Shown here: positions 10,291 through 21,595 of the stretch, piece by piece
Numbering within the stretch: the first letter of the stretch is position 1
How the letters are laid out: the number at the start of each line of letters is the position of its first letter
Source of the DNA: Ahaetulla prasina
Lineage: Eukaryota; Chordata; Lepidosauria; Squamata; Colubridae
Reading direction: 5' to 3'
NCBI RefSeq assembly: GCF_028640845.1
Contig: NC_080543.1
Coordinates: 12,926,858 to 12,990,857 of the forward strand
DNA: 64,000 bases
Translations under genes and position numbers: made by a program
The notes under the pieces: model-generated
Databases searched by the model: none
The model's input: only the letters and a program-made list of their open reading frames with translations
Told to the model about the DNA's origin: nothing

Positions 10291-10454
10291 CATCAGCTAC
10301 CAATCTACTTCTTGGCACAATTCAAGGTTATCACCTTTAAAATCCTACATGACTTAGAGCCAGGCTGTTTGAAGGACCATTTCTTCCCCACTACATATAT
10401 TTGAGCCACCAAGGACACGAAGACAGGGCATGTTACAGGTCTCACCGATGAAGG

Positions 10455-11270
10455 ATATTTATTTTATTTATTTATTTATTTTGTCACAACAATATATGTA
10501 GGTATCATACAAAAAGATTATATAGTATATAAACATATAAGAGTAAATATAAGGAGGTATAAGCATATATATAGGAAGAAGAAAAGAAAAACAATAGGAC
10601 AGGAACGGTAGGCACATTTGTGCGCTTATGCACACCCCTTATGGTCCTCTTAGGAATGGGGTGAGGTCAATAGTAGAAAGTTTTTGGATAAAACTTTTAG
10701 GATTATGGGAAGAGACCACAGAGTCAGGTAAAGTATTCCAAGCACTGATGATTCTGTTACAGAAGTCATATTTTCTGCAATCTAGATTAAAGCGGTTGAC
10801 ATTAAGTTTAAATCTATTAGTTGCTCTAGTATTATTGCAATTAAAGCTGAAGTAGTCTTTAACAGGAAGGACATTACAATAGATGATTCTGTGAGTTAAG
10901 CTTAGGTCTTGTCGAAGGCGACGGAGTTCCAAGTTTTCTAAGCCTAGGATTTCGAGTCTGGTGGGATAGGGTATTCTATTGTTTTCAAAGGAATAGAGAA
11001 CTCTTCTTGTAAAATATTTCTGGACACGTTCAATTGTATTGATGTCAGAGATGTGGTGAGGGTTCCAAACAGGCGAGCTGTATTCTAGAATTGGTCTAGC
11101 AAATGTTTATATGCTCTGGTTAGTAGTGTGGTGTTTTTGGAAAAGAAGCTACGCAAGATTAGGTTTACGACTCTTAGAGCTTTTTTTGCTATGTAATTGC
11201 AGTGGGCTTTGGCACTTAGATCATTTGACATGAAAACTCCAAGATATATGAGGTGAGAACACAGAAAAGT
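10455..11270 (-). mobile_element. Jockey-superfamily LINE (CR1/Rex1-like, clade uncertain), 3' fragment
   Basis: The minus strand codes for YLGVFMSNDLSAKAHCNYIA, KKALRVVNLILRSFF, then after frameshifts MELRRLRQDLSLTHRIIYCN, RFNLDCRKYDFCNRIISAWN and TLPDSVV. The -RRL-DL...R-W-LP-VV pattern is typical of the region after the reverse transcriptase in Jockey-superfamily LINEs. A (TTTA)n tail lies at 10455-10483. A second fragment occurs at 61745-61950. I could not settle the clade. Confidence 0.75.
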
Positions 11271-11829
11271 GTTGTAGTCCATCAGCAGCCAACAGAGCTG
11301 GCAACGGAGTTGGACAGCGATGAGACTGAGGTCGGGCCAGGGCCATCGGTGAGTGAGGTGCAGACTCCATAGGCTCCAGAGACTGATAGTAGTGAGGCAG
11401 AGGACCAGGAGGAGCCTGTTCCTAATGCACGCATGAGAAGAGCTGCCAGAAGGCAAAAGCAGCTCAAGCAAAGAGGACGACTCGGGAGTAGGGCCAAGAG
11501 ATGATTGGCCCCTTCCATAAGGCTTAAAACAGACCAGCAATGGCATTTGGGCTTTGCCGGAAAACAATGTTGGTTGCTTCATCTTCTTCTTCATCTTCGT
11601 CTTGCATTTATTTTTGTGACTTCTGAACGTTTGCCAAGAAAGGCCTTTGGCAGTTTGCCTAATTGGACCAAGGTTTGCGATAGGACTGAGGAATTTGTGT
11701 TGGGAGGAATTTGTTTTAATTTAGTTGATCTACGCTGGGAATGAAGTAATTCCCGGCTGTTCGAATAAAGTTTGTTTGTTTTTTCACTGACTGAGTTTCC
11801 TACTACCTACTTGGGCCTGGGTCACAACA
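11271..11829 (+). mobile_element. Solo LTR, family 'VV-ORF', subfamily A (copy 1)
   Basis: It begins TGTTGTAGTCCATCAGCAGC and ends GGGTCACAACA, with a perfect 5 bp duplication AAAAG (11266-11270, 11830-11834). The frame from the LTR start codes for HQQPTELATELDSDETE, one stop, then SSEAEDQEEPVPNARMRRAA and RRQKQLKQRGRLGSRAKR with a stop near 11503. A TTAAAA box lies near 11523 and AATAAA near 11766. It sits at the junction of two older LINE fragments. Confidence 0.88.
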
Positions 11830-12149
11830 AAAAGGGCCTTCTCAGTGGCGGCTCCTTCTGCATGAAACCTCATTCTCCCCAAGATATGGTTGGCCCCACC
11901 ACGTAGTTTTTCAAATTCGTGCTAGTTTATTTTATTATTTTATTTATTTTATTAAATTTTTATACCGCCCTTCTCCCGAAGGACTCAGGGCGGTGTACAG
12001 CCAAAGTAAAAACAAAGATATATACAGTTTAAAACAACAATTAAAAAGAGCAAATTTTAAAGGCCGATTATTAAAATTTAAATTAAAAAGTTAAAAAATA
12101 TTAAAACCCCAATTAAAATACATCACTAATTATGCCAGTCCCGCTTTAA

Positions 12150-13930
12150 TGAATAAATATGTTTTGAGCTCACGACGGAAGGTCCGAAGATCGGGCACTT
12201 GACGCAGACCGGGGGGAAGTTCATTCCAGAGCCACTGCCCCCACAGAGAAGGCCCTACTCCTGGGGCCGCCAGCCGACACTGTTTGGCGGACGGCACCCT
12301 GAGGAGACCCTCTGTGCGAGCGACGGGTCGGTGGGAGGCAAAGGTAACAGCAGGCGGTCTCGTAAGTACCGGGTCCTAAGCCATGGGCGCTTTAAAGATA
12401 GTTACCAAAATCTTGAAGCGCACCAAAGACCACAGGAAGCCAGTGCAAGCTACGGAGCAGCGATGTCACGTGGGAGCCACGAGCGGCTCCCTCATTACCG
12501 CAGCCGCATTCTGGACTAACTGCAGCCTCGGGTGCACCTCAAGGCAGCCCATGTAGAGAGCATTGCAATAATCCAGCCTAGACGTAACCAGAGCGTGAGT
12601 GACCGTGCATAAGGCATCCCGATCAAGGAAGGGACGCAACTGGCGAACCAGGCGAACCTGGTAAAAGGCCCTCCTGGCGACCGCCGCCAGGTGTTCATCA
12701 AAGACAGCCGTCCGTCCAGGAGGACACCCAAGTTGCGAACCGCCTCCTTTGGGGCCACTAACTGCTTTCAACAGTCAGCTGCGGATGCAGCTGACTGTAC
12801 CGGATGCCGGCATCCACAGCCACTCCGTCTTGGAGGATTGAGCTTGAGTCTGTTTCTCCCATCCAGACCCGCACAGCTTCCAGGCACCGGGACAGCACTT
12901 CGACCGCCTGCTGGGGTGGTCCGGGTGGAAAAGTACAGCTGAGTATCATCAGCGACAGATGATAACTCACCCGAAACCACTGATGACCTCACCCAGCGGT
13001 TTCATAGATGTTGAACAGGGTGGGCGAGAGAATCGACCCTGAGGCACCCCACAAGTGAGGCGCCTCGAGGACGACCTCTGCCCCCCTGTCAACACCGTCT
13101 GCGCCCGGTCAGAGAGATAGGAGGAGAACCACCGATAAACGGTGCCCCCCACTCCCAATCCCTCCAACCGGCGCAGCAGGATACCATGGTCGATGGTATC
13201 GAAAGCCGCTGAGAGATCTAATAGGACCAAGGCAGAGGAGCAACCTGTCCCTGGCCCTCCAGAGGTCATCCACCAACGCGACCAAAGCCGTCTCCGTGCG
13301 GTGGTGAGCGGCGGTCTGAAAGTCTAGGCGAAGAAGAAAATGATCTGACCATGACACCGGTTCTTTCACTAAATCTCCTAAATCCAGATCATTTACCCAC
13401 TGACCAGAGATAAAAATCAAGTCTAGCGCCTCCCCAATGTGTGTAGGGCCATCAGTTACTTGAATCAGGTCCAAGGCCGTCATGGAGGCCTGGAACTCCT
13501 GAACCACCGTCGACGACAAGCCGGCAGATGGCAGGTTGAAATCCCCAAGACCAGTAGTCTGGGATCTCACCGCCACGCCAGCGAGCACCTCTAGCAGTTC
13601 AGGTAGGGCTGTAGTCACGCAGCAAGGAGCCAGGTACGTGATCAACAGCCCCATCTGATTCCGTGGCCCCACTTCACAAGGAGGGATTCACAGCCAGCTA
13701 TCTGAGGAACAGTGGACTCCTCGGCTCCAGACTTTCTTTAATCACAACCGCCACCCCCACCCCTACCTTGGGTCCTCGGCTGATGGAATGCACGAAACCC
13801 GGAGGGCACAGTTCGACCAGGGTACACCCTTCTGTGCCCAACCAGGTCTCCGTAATGCCCATAAGGTCCGCGGACTCCTCTGAATAAGATCACAAATCAG
13901 GGAGCCTTGTTAACCACGGACGGGCATTGC
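12150..13930 (-). pseudogene. L2 ORF2 remnant (endonuclease fused to reverse transcriptase)
   Basis: Endonuclease motifs are GDFNLP (near 13535) and the C-terminal SDHFLLRLDFQ (near 13325-13355). Immediately after comes HHRTETALVALVDDLW, which belongs upstream of the palm, then LVLLDLSAAFDTIDHGILLR (block A, 13195-13240), CGVPQG (block B) and ADDTQLYFS (block C, near 12930). The C-terminal part (LDYCNALYMG, RLQLVQNAAA) follows. The end of the endonuclease domain and the start of the reverse transcriptase are deleted, and frames shift near 13265, 13010 and 12480. The protein would not be functional. Confidence 0.85.
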
Positions 13931-14929
13931 AAAGCATCAGCCTAAGACCCAAGCTCTGAGGGTCTTGACCATCCGGGAACGAGTGAGGACTGGCGGAGCA
14001 CGTGATCGCTTAAACATCGAACACGTGCTCCCAAAGAGTGATACGGCCCCCTGCCTCCGCCATATCTGCCCTTCCCACTCAGCGTACAGATGGAATTATG
14101 TTCTCCGCTCTGTACAATGCCCTCCCGCCCCCTCTTCGGACCAAGTGAAATAGTGTGGTGGGCCGGCGTTGGGACTGTACATATCCTCTCCGACGAGTCA
14201 CTCCCCTACCGTCAATCCCTCCCCTTTAAAAGCCCCTTATTAAAAACCTATTTAAAAACCCCAGAGATTCTTCTTCGAGGCATGCCACCTCTGGGTCCCA
14301 AGACCCTTCATTAAGGTAGGCCTCGATAGAACAGAGGCCACTCCTGCGGCGGGGAACCTCGCAGCCGTAAGAGCTCAAGCGCCGAGTAACTCATAATAGG
14401 ATCAAGTAACAACGGAAAAAGGGTATCCCGAGCCAGCAGTTCCTAAGTGTAGTAAACCGACCCCTGTCCATATAAGATGTAAACGGGATCAAACTGTCCA
14501 AGTCCGCTGATGGAATTAGCGGACCGCACACCACTGTCAGGCGAACACCATGAGGAACGACCATGTTTAAAGTTAACTACGCCAGACAGTTGACAGTCAT
14601 GTCTGCAATGCCGCTGATGACAGAAATAGCGGCCATTATCGTTAGCTTAAAATCAGCTATAAAACTAGGCCTTTAAAGCCTAGGATGGTAAAACCGTCAA
14701 AGTCGTTCACAGTCAGATGATAGTCCCGCTGATGTCCTTCGCGTGAGGTGAACGCCGAGCTAAAACCGCCCAAGCCGCCAAGCCCTGCCGATGTCAGGGC
14801 CAATGTCTAAGGCCGGTGTCCAGGTTCAAGACAGAGCCGATGTCCAGGCTCATGACCAGGTCGATGGTATTAGGACTTAAATCTAGCGGAAAATTCCAGC
14901 CGCCGATGGTACTTGCGGCAGAACGACAA

Positions 14930-15500
14930 TCTGGCAATCCGGCAATCCGGGAGGCCGACAGGCCGAGACCAACAGGCGGCAGGCCCGCCAAGACAACAGG
15001 GCGGCAAGGCGCTGTCCATCTCCGGGAGCGCCAAACCGCACCCCAGTGGCGCCACCGTCCCTTTCCGCAGCCAGCAAGCCCACAGGCCCGCAAGTCAGCA
15101 GTCCGGCCAGCCAGCAGATCGAAAAGCCAGCTGGCTGCCAAATCTTCAGGGGGCGCCATTCCGCACCCCCCAAGATGGCTACCGCCGTCCGCTGCCCACT
15201 CATACCTCCCGAATCGCCCACGCGAAACCGACAGGCCGGCAGGCCGGCAGGCCAGCGGGGCCGGCAAGGCTGGCCGTCCACCACCGGGGGGCGCCGGACC
15301 GCACCCCCCCGAAGCGAGCGCCGCCGTCCATCCCCCGCGAGCCGGCAAGCCCACGGGCCCGCAGATCGACAGACCGGCCAGCCAGCAGATTGAAAAGCCA
15401 GCTGGCCGCCGGAGCTTCAGATCTTCAGGGAGCGCCGTTCCGCACCCCCCAAGATGGCCGCCGCCGTCCGTCCGCTGCCCAGTCATGCCTCCAGCCTCGT
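14930..15500 (-). promoter_or_regulatory. L2 5' UTR: GC-rich tandem units with YY1-like motifs
   Basis: A block starting AGCCAGCAGAT..AAAAGCCAGCTGGC and ending in CGCACCCCCCAAGATGGC occurs twice, about 280 bp apart (15110-15180 and 15380-15460), with a degenerate third unit near 14980-15050. The CAAGATGGC core resembles the YY1 site used by mammalian L1 5' UTRs; here it lies on the strand opposite to the element. The position at the LINE 5' end and the high GC suggest promoter monomers. That function is inferred. Confidence 0.55.
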
Positions 15501-15727
15501 TCTCGGCGGCCGAGGATCCCACGACGTCCAAAACCTCTCCATCGGCCGCCGGACAGCTTCAGCAAGAGGCGGAGGGCACTCGGCAGCTCAGCAGTCGGCT
15601 CCACGTGGTTTCCCGGCTCAGGAAACCCGACCCGTTGTCTCCACAGAGCTCAAGACGCTGCCATATCGGGCATGCGCAGAAGAATTATCTAGTTCAGGAA
15701 CTTCTGAGTGACAGAAATTATTATACC

Positions 15728-15984
15728 CAGGGGTGGTATTCTACTGGTTCGGACTGGTTCAGGAGAACCCGTAGCTCTGATGATCAGCTGGGAGCAAACC
15801 GGTTCACTCTGATGATCAGGTCCCTGTGCTTTACTAACCTATATCTTCTCAGTTGATTCACATGGTAGAGCAGATTGCTGCGCCTCAGCTGTGTTACTCC
15901 CCAGCAGTAACGTGGAAAGTAAGTTTTTGTAAAATTGCGCACGATCTCCAAACTGGTTGTTAAGCCGGCAGGATCCCACCACTG
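15728..15984 (+). mobile_element. Short non-autonomous hAT, 'GGTGGTATTC/GGTGGGATCC' type
   Basis: The left end CAGGGGTGGTATTCTACTGG and right end CCGGCAGGATCCCACCACTG are inverted, and a perfect 8 bp duplication ATTATACC lies at 15720-15727 and 15985-15992. It inserted at or near the 5' end of the L2. Confidence 0.88.
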
Positions 15985-16174
15985 ATTATACCCCATTGAG
16001 GGGTTACTTATTGCTAAGAATTTAGGCAAGAGACAGCGGGTATGTAAGCTTAAGTTGGTAAAGTGGTATCAATTTTTTTAAAGAAGGAATTTCACACGAT
16101 TTACAGTCTCTGGCATTCCATTACCTGAGACAAACCTTTACAGGACTTTGCATTCAAACAATGCTAACAACCTC

Positions 16175-16586
16175 CAGGCAGTCCTTGACTTACAACCATT
16201 CATTGAGTGACAGTTCGAAGTTACAACAGAGCTGAAAAAAGTGACTTATGTCCATTTTTCACACTTATGATCATTGCAGAATCCCCATAGTCACATGATC
16301 AAAATTTGAACGCTTGGCCACTGGCATGTATTTATGATGGTTGTAATGGCTCAGGGTCATGTGATATATGGCTCAGGGTCATGTGATATACCTTTTGCGA
16401 CCTTCTAACAAGCAAAGTTAATGGGAAAACCAGATTACTTTATGACCACGTAAATAACTTTAACAACTGCAGTGATTTACTTAATAACTATGGCAAGAAG
16501 GGACACAAAATGGGCCAAAACTCATTTAATAACTGTCTTGCTTGAAATTTTGGGTTCAGTTGCGGCTGTAATCTGAGAACTACCTG
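16175..16586 (+). mobile_element. Tigger-like MITE
   Basis: It begins CAGGCAGTCCTTGACTTACA and ends GAGAACTACCTG. The body matches the family consensus (GTGACTTATG, TTAATAACTGT). A 24 bp piece (ATGGCTCAGGGTCATGTGAT and flanks) is duplicated in tandem near 16345-16392. The flanks are not clear TA. Confidence 0.8.
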
Positions 16587-16968
16587 TGCTTTGATGGAAG
16601 ATATAAAGAATTACTGCATTTTACCTACCTTCTGTCTCTTCTCTTATTTTAAAAAAAATAAGTAATCCCTCAATAGGATATAATAATTAATATCCCTCAC
16701 AAGTTCCTGATCTAACGAGAATTGTCAGAATAGTTTTAGACACATTCACCCATTCATCTATTTTAATATGCTGTCTTAAGGGGGTTGGGTTGGGATGGGC
16801 TTAGCTGCACATATTTGCTATTTAATGTTCTTATTTTGTAAGCAGATTTAAGATCCCCCATCCCCGCTTTTCAAGACAATGTAACTATTCTAATGAATAG
16901 TATTTAATAAACTATCTCTAAAAGAGCTACTTTTATTTATGGTCATGTAATATATGGCAAATTGTTAG
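16587..16968. other. No feature recognised
   Basis: AT-rich spacer between a MITE and a CR1. Nothing supported. Confidence 0.5.
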
Positions 16969-17516
16969 ACTAGACTAGACTAGACTAGAATAACAGAGTT
17001 GGAAGGGACCTTGGAGGTCTTCTAGTCCAACCCTCTGCTTAGGCAGGAAACCCTACACCACTTCAGACAAATGGTTATCCAACATCTTCTTAAAAACCTC
17101 CAGTGTTGGAGCATTCACAACTTCTGGAAGCAAGTTGTTCCACTACTTAATTGTTCTAACTGTCAGGAAATTTCTCCTTAGTTTTAAGTTGCTTCTCTCT
17201 TTGATTAGTTTCCACCCATTGCTTCTTATCCTGCCTTCAGGTGTTTTGGAAAATAGATTGACTCCCTCTTCTTTGTGGCAACCGCTGAGATATTGGAACA
17301 CTGCTATCATGTCTCCCCTAGTCCTTCTTTTTATCAAACTAGACATACCCAGTTCCTGCAACCGTTCTTCATATGTTTTAGCCTCCAGTCCCCTTAATCA
17401 TCTTTGTTGCTCTTCTCTGCACTCTTTCTAGAGTCTCAGCATCTTTTTTACATCGTGGCAATCAAAACTGAATGCAGTATTCCAAGTGTGGCCTTACCAA
17501 GGCATTATAAACTTCA
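16966..17516 (-). mobile_element. CR1 LINE, 3' fragment with (TAGAC)n tail
   Basis: On the minus strand it codes for LGMSSLIKRRTRGDMIAVFQ, YLSGCHKEEGVNLF and SNLKLRRNFLTVRTIK, ending with the CR1 terminal block (AGAGTTGGAAGGGACCTTGG on the plus strand) and four to five TAGAC units (16966-16990). Confidence 0.9.
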
Positions 17517-18055
17517 TAAAGCGAAAATCTAAGTCTGTTGCCATCTTGTAGCAGGAAAACCTACAAGTTTATGATCTTTTGGTGTAAACAATTTCCTTCA
17601 AAAACTACCGAGAAGGCTTTCTGGAATTGTTTCTGGTGGAAAGATGATACTAGCAAAAAAATCCTGGCCTTTTTTCTGGACTTTCTTATTAGTATAAAGG
17701 AGCGAAAAGGTGACATGTAAATAGAAATATTTTCATCATTATTTTTGGGATTGGCTGCAATCATCAGAGAGCAAAACAACCGAACCCTTCAAAGTGACAG
17801 CAATCCAGGTCTGTTTGCCAAGTATGTTCAACACTTTCTCATCATGAGGAGTCAAATTGACAGCTATCTTTGCTGGCTGTTAAGAGGTATCAACAAACTA
17901 CATTGAAGAAATGGGATTTGAAGACCAGGACACAGTAGAGCTGACTCACTTGAAGATTCTTCTGGAGTGCAGTGTGTCAAGAAATAAAAATGGTGTTGCT
18001 TATTCTCTGAAACGGGCTTGGAAGGCTACGTTGCAAGGTATTTAGGTGCTCTTCG
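17517..18055. other. No feature recognised
   Basis: Unique-looking sequence. The overlapping short ORFs on both strands (17538-17779) have no family features I can name. Confidence 0.45.
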
Positions 18056-18918
18056 TGGGGCGCAATGGCTCAGTGGTTAAAGATGGTGAGCTTGCCAGCT
18101 GGAAAGCTGACAGTCTGGGTTCGAGACCCAAGCGCTGTGTGACGGGGTGAGCTCTTGTTCCTTGCTCCAGCTCCTGCCCATCTAGCAATGTGAAAGCATG
18201 TGAGTAGATTAATAGGTACCACTTTGGTGGGAAAGCAACAGCATTCTGTGTGCCTTTAGCATACTGCCATGCTGGCCACATGACCATGGAAAGTGTCTTT
18301 GGATGATTCTGTGTCCCTCGGCTAAGAAACAGAGATGCTCACCATGCTTTAGAGCCATAATGGCGAACCTATGGCACACATGCCACAGGTGACACGTGTA
18401 GCCATATTGGTGGGCACATGAGCTCAGCTCTGATTTTCAAGCCTTCTGGGCCCACCGGCAGTAGGGAAACAGGCTGTTTCCTACCTCTGGAAGGCCTGGG
18501 TGTTGGGGAAGGCCCATTTTTTGCTCTCCTCAGGCTCTCAGGAGGCAGGGAGGGTGAAAATGGCTTTCCCCACCCACCCAGAGGCCCTCCAGAGGTCGGA
18601 AACGGCCCATTTACTGACTTCCGGTGGGACCAGAAGTGCTGTTTTTCACCCTCCCCAGCCTCCTAGAAACGCTCTAGAGCCTGAAGAGAGTGAAAAACGG
18701 GCCTAGCGGGCCCACTGTGCCATCACGTGCTGAAAGCGGGGGAAGTGCGGGGAGGGGATGCACACACATGCACAGGGCACATAGGATTATGGGTGTGGGC
18801 ACCCATGTGCACAACTCCCCCCGCATTCCTCCCACTTTTGGGAGGAATGGCAAAAAGGTTAGCCATCACTGCCCTACAGTCAGACACAATTGGACATGGA
18901 AACCATTACCTTTTACAT
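18056..18918 (+). repeat. Sauria/Squam-type tRNA-derived SINE, split by a hAT
   Basis: The tRNA-like head has a box A region (TGGCTCAGTGGTTAAAGA) and box B (GGGTTCGAGACCC). The body includes GGTACCACTTTGGTGGGAAA and GCTGGCCACATGACCA. The 3' end resumes after the hAT at 18872 with CAGTCAGACACAATTGGACA and ends TTACCTTTTA. The 3' segment resembles the BovB 3' end, which is how Sauria SINEs are mobilised. Confidence 0.85.
18355..18871 (+). mobile_element. Non-autonomous hAT, 'GATGGCGAACC' family
   Basis: The left end CCATAATGGCGAACCTATGG and right end AAAAGGTTAGCCATCACTG are inverted. The 8 bp flanks CTTTAGAG (18347-18354) and CCCTACAG (18872-18879) agree at five of eight positions, and both fall in the same place of the interrupted SINE. 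It is an older copy. Confidence 0.8.
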
Positions 18919-19287
18919 GGGGCTACCCTCAGAGATATTTGGAAGCCACAATTGGTACAGAACATGGCAGAGTTGATAGTTCTGGTTGCCCCTGGTTGGC
19001 ACATATCACACCGCTGTTGCACGAGCTGCATTGGTTGCCAATTTGCTTCCAGGTCCAATTCAAGTTGTGGCTTGTCACCTTTAAAGCCCTTCATGGCTTG
19101 GGACCAAATTATCTGAGGAATTGTGTCATCTGAAAAGGATGGGCCTGCTCCACTTATTCCAACAGAAAGGCCAAGTTGTGGATCCCATTGGACAAAGCAT
19201 TTTAGCTGGCTGGGTCTAGGAGGAGAGCCTTTCCTGCTGTGGCCACTGCTCTTTGGAGCATCTTTCCCGCAGAGGTGAGATCTGCTT
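18919..19287 (+). mobile_element. Decayed L2 LINE fragment
   Basis: It codes for QLVQNMAEL, LHELHWLPICFQVQFKLWLV and TFKALHGLGPNYLRN, then sequence matching the L2 3' region (GTGGCCACTGCTCTTTGGAG). It is much more diverged than the L2 at 6651 or 36781. Confidence 0.75.
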
Positions 19288-19433
19288 GTACCTAGCTACG
19301 CTTCCAACTGCTAGGTTAGCAGGAGCTGGAGCAAAGATGGGAGCTCATCCTGCTGCATGAAGCTCGGGTCTTGAACCTGATCTGCTGGCTTTCCAGCTGA
19401 CAAACCCACCATCTTAACCACTGAGCCACCATG
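19288..19433 (-). repeat. Sauria/Squam-type SINE, head fragment
   Basis: On the minus strand it reads CATGGTGGCTCAGTGGTTAA at the start and AGGTTCAAGACCCG as box B, then the body to about GCTCCTGCTAACCTAGCAG. The 3' half is missing. Confidence 0.8.
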
Positions 19434-19787
19434 CTATTTTACTAAAAGAAACAAGCCATAAATATTTAGACAACTTAGGCAGTGTTGAAATGTAAAATTT
19501 GTTACTACTGGTTCTATGGGCATGGCTTGGGGGGGGGGGGCGAGGTGTAATGTGACTGGATGGGCATGGCCAATTTTTTAAAAAAAACTTTTAAAAGCAT
19601 TTTTTCTACAACCTCTTCGGCCGAAGAGGTTGTAAAAAAAGGCTTTTAAAAGGCTCTGACGATCCCAGCTGAATTGCCTGATCATCAGAGGCTTTTGTTT
19701 TCTTTTAAAAGCATTTTTTTTGGCCTTTAAAAGAAAAAAAAAGGCTCTGACGATCAGGCAACTCAGCTCGGATCGTCACAGCCTTTT

Positions 19788-21595
19788 TTGTATTCAAAAA
19801 GTTTTTATTAGTCAAAAAAAAGGTTTATACAAATACATATCAGGTATGGTAAATTTTCATTTTTCTTATCTAAAATAAGAATTTTACTCAAATTTTTTAA
19901 CACATACAACAGCCATATGGCAAGCAGGTAACACGAAGTAGCTAAGTTTACAAATTTTAAATACGTAATAAAGAAGGGTCAAGAATAAACAGAATATCGT
20001 ACTAAAGAGAATAAGGAAAACCAACACAATCCCAAATATCTTTATCACTTCCTAGTTTTAGATCTCAGAACTCTGGGTTCAGCCTGACCCAACTCCAGGG
20101 CCGCAACAGCGGCAGCCGCTTCCGCCCCATGATCTATAACCTCCCCTTCTTCAATTCCTGGGTCATCTGATTCCAGGAGGGCTTTGTGTTCCTCCACATA
20201 GGCCGTAGCCTCCGCAGTTGTACTGATTTTTTCGTAATGCCCTCCCGGAAAATCATCAATCCTCTGGCATCAGCCATCTGAAGCCCACTCCTTCTGGTAC
20301 AATTTGCTTGACAAAAATAATATTTCTTTCTTTTTCACGTACCTGTCTGGGAATCTGCCTCAGAATGGCTATCTCCTGCCCCTGTAAATCAGTGCCCCAC
20401 TCCTATGTTTTCTAAGAATTTCATCTCTCGTCTCTCTTCTCACAAATTTGACATGAACCTCTCTGGGAACTGCATGCGTGCGTGCATATTGCGAATTAAC
20501 TCTATAAACTCGATCCACATCCCAATTCATGAAATCAACACCTCTCCCAAGAAATTCTCCCAACAATTTAGTCACAACATCTCTCAAGTCTTCTTGGTCC
20601 ACTTCTTCCAAATTTTGAAACCTAAGGAAATAAGACATTTTATCCATCTGTAGTCCAAGCACAGCATTGCCTGTCGCCTCCTCTCTTTCTGCACTGCCGC
20701 ATCTCACCCTCCAAACCTTCCACTTTCTGCTTGTTTTCTGCTGAAACTTGTTGAGTATCCTTTAAATCCTTTTGGATAGTCACAATTTCTGCTCTTATTT
20801 CATCCAATTTCTTGTCCATATTAGATAACTTTTCCAAAATTCTCTCCATCTCTCCAGCAGTTGGTCTCTGACCTTTTGCCATTAAGGAAAAAAAAAAAAT
20901 ACAAAATCCTCAGGCAGACACAGTATCCTTGTAATTTCCTCCGGATCCACCAGGGGGCACTCACAGGAGCAACGAGTCCAGAGTACAGTTAGTCAACCAG
21001 GAAGCCGAAGGGAAGTGATTTCATCAAAATTCTCATAGTGAAGGCGGAAGCTGGACGCCACCACTGTTCCCCAGAAGGAGGGGCCTCAAACCTTCCCTCC
21101 TAAATTTCTCCATCACCTCTTCTCCAGAGCTCCACAAAACCGGTAATCTTCTTATTTTAAGTTCTCCTCTCCAGAATAACTCGTGCTCCTTCCAACCGCA
21201 GGGGAGAAAAACCCCCGCACCGGAGCACTCCACTCACGCCACCGATATTCCCTTCCCTTCTCCTCCTCAATTCTTCTCCGTTCCCTGTTCACCACCAGGC
21301 TGCTGCAGTTATAAATCCAATGCCCCGGTGTCACCGGGCACAACGGCCCAGGCGACGACCAAAATAATGGCCGCGGCCTGTGGCCTCCAAACCCCGCCAA
21401 GCCTAGGACGCGCCAGCATCGGTCCCCACAGTCCTGTATGTCGGCTGGGAGACCCCTGGCGAGCCGTCCGTGCGGCAGGTGTCCTTTTCGGAACACCTGG
21501 CCCCTGAGGGCCTCGGCGGCGGCCGGATTCGGGCGCTGGAGGCAGGAGAAGCCTTCCAGATGTCCGTTGCCGCTGGACACCGGAAGTCGTCTCCT
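19788..21595 (-). mobile_element. L1 LINE derivative with ORF1 only (HAL1-like), complete
   Basis: On the minus strand: a GC-rich 5' region (21595-20883), ORF1 (20882-20045), a short 3' UTR and an A-rich end. There is no reverse transcriptase. Both ends are bounded by a perfect 17 bp target duplication GATCGTCACAGCCTTTT (19771-19787 and 21596-21612), so the 1.8 kb unit was inserted as it stands and is not a later deletion of the ends. The layout resembles mammalian HAL1 (half-L1) elements. It must have used another L1's enzyme. Confidence 0.87.
20045..20882 (-). pseudogene. L1 ORF1 protein (RNA-binding coiled-coil protein), frameshifted
   Basis: It starts MAKGQRPTAGEMERILEKL with a coiled coil (NMDKKLDEIRAEIVTIQKDL, then SAENKQKVEGLEGEMR). 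After a frameshift near 20690 the L1 transposase-type domain follows: KMSYFLRFQNLEEVDQEDLR, WDVDRVYRVNSQYARTHAVP, REVHVKFVRRETRDEILRKH. A second one-base shift near 20372 leads to a C-terminal tail ending at about 20045. L1 ORF1 proteins form trimers that bind the element RNA in the cytoplasm. This copy is broken twice. Confidence 0.85.

Larger units (their letters stand above)
10291..11935 (+). mobile_element. Decayed L2 LINE, split by another LINE and an LTR
   Basis: The left part (to about 10450) reads QFKVITFKILHDLEPG, and the right part (11830-11935) continues with GGGCCTTCTCAGTGGCGGCTCC, the L2 region coding for RAFSVxAPT. Between them lie a minus-strand LINE (10455-11270) and an LTR (11271-11829). 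Divergence suggests this is the oldest layer of the stack. Confidence 0.55.
11934..15719 (-). mobile_element. L2 LINE, near full length with internal deletion
   Basis: Read on the minus strand it has, in order: a GC-rich 5' region (about 15719 to 13950) with tandem units, an endonuclease (about 13930-13330), a reverse transcriptase (about 13300-12150) and a 3' UTR ending CCCTGAGTCCTTCGGGAGAA, then an AT-rich tail at 11934. The endonuclease runs straight into reverse transcriptase block 0/A sequence, so several hundred bp in between are missing. Frameshifts are present. At about 3.8 kb it is the longest LINE in the window. The 5' end is set by a hAT insertion at 15728 and may extend past it. 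Confidence 0.87.

Noticed and set aside
14816..15856. A 346-codon plus-strand ORF rich in Pro, Arg, Ser
   Set aside because: It is antisense to the L2 5' region, follows the GC-rich tandem units, has no domain, and overlaps other open frames.
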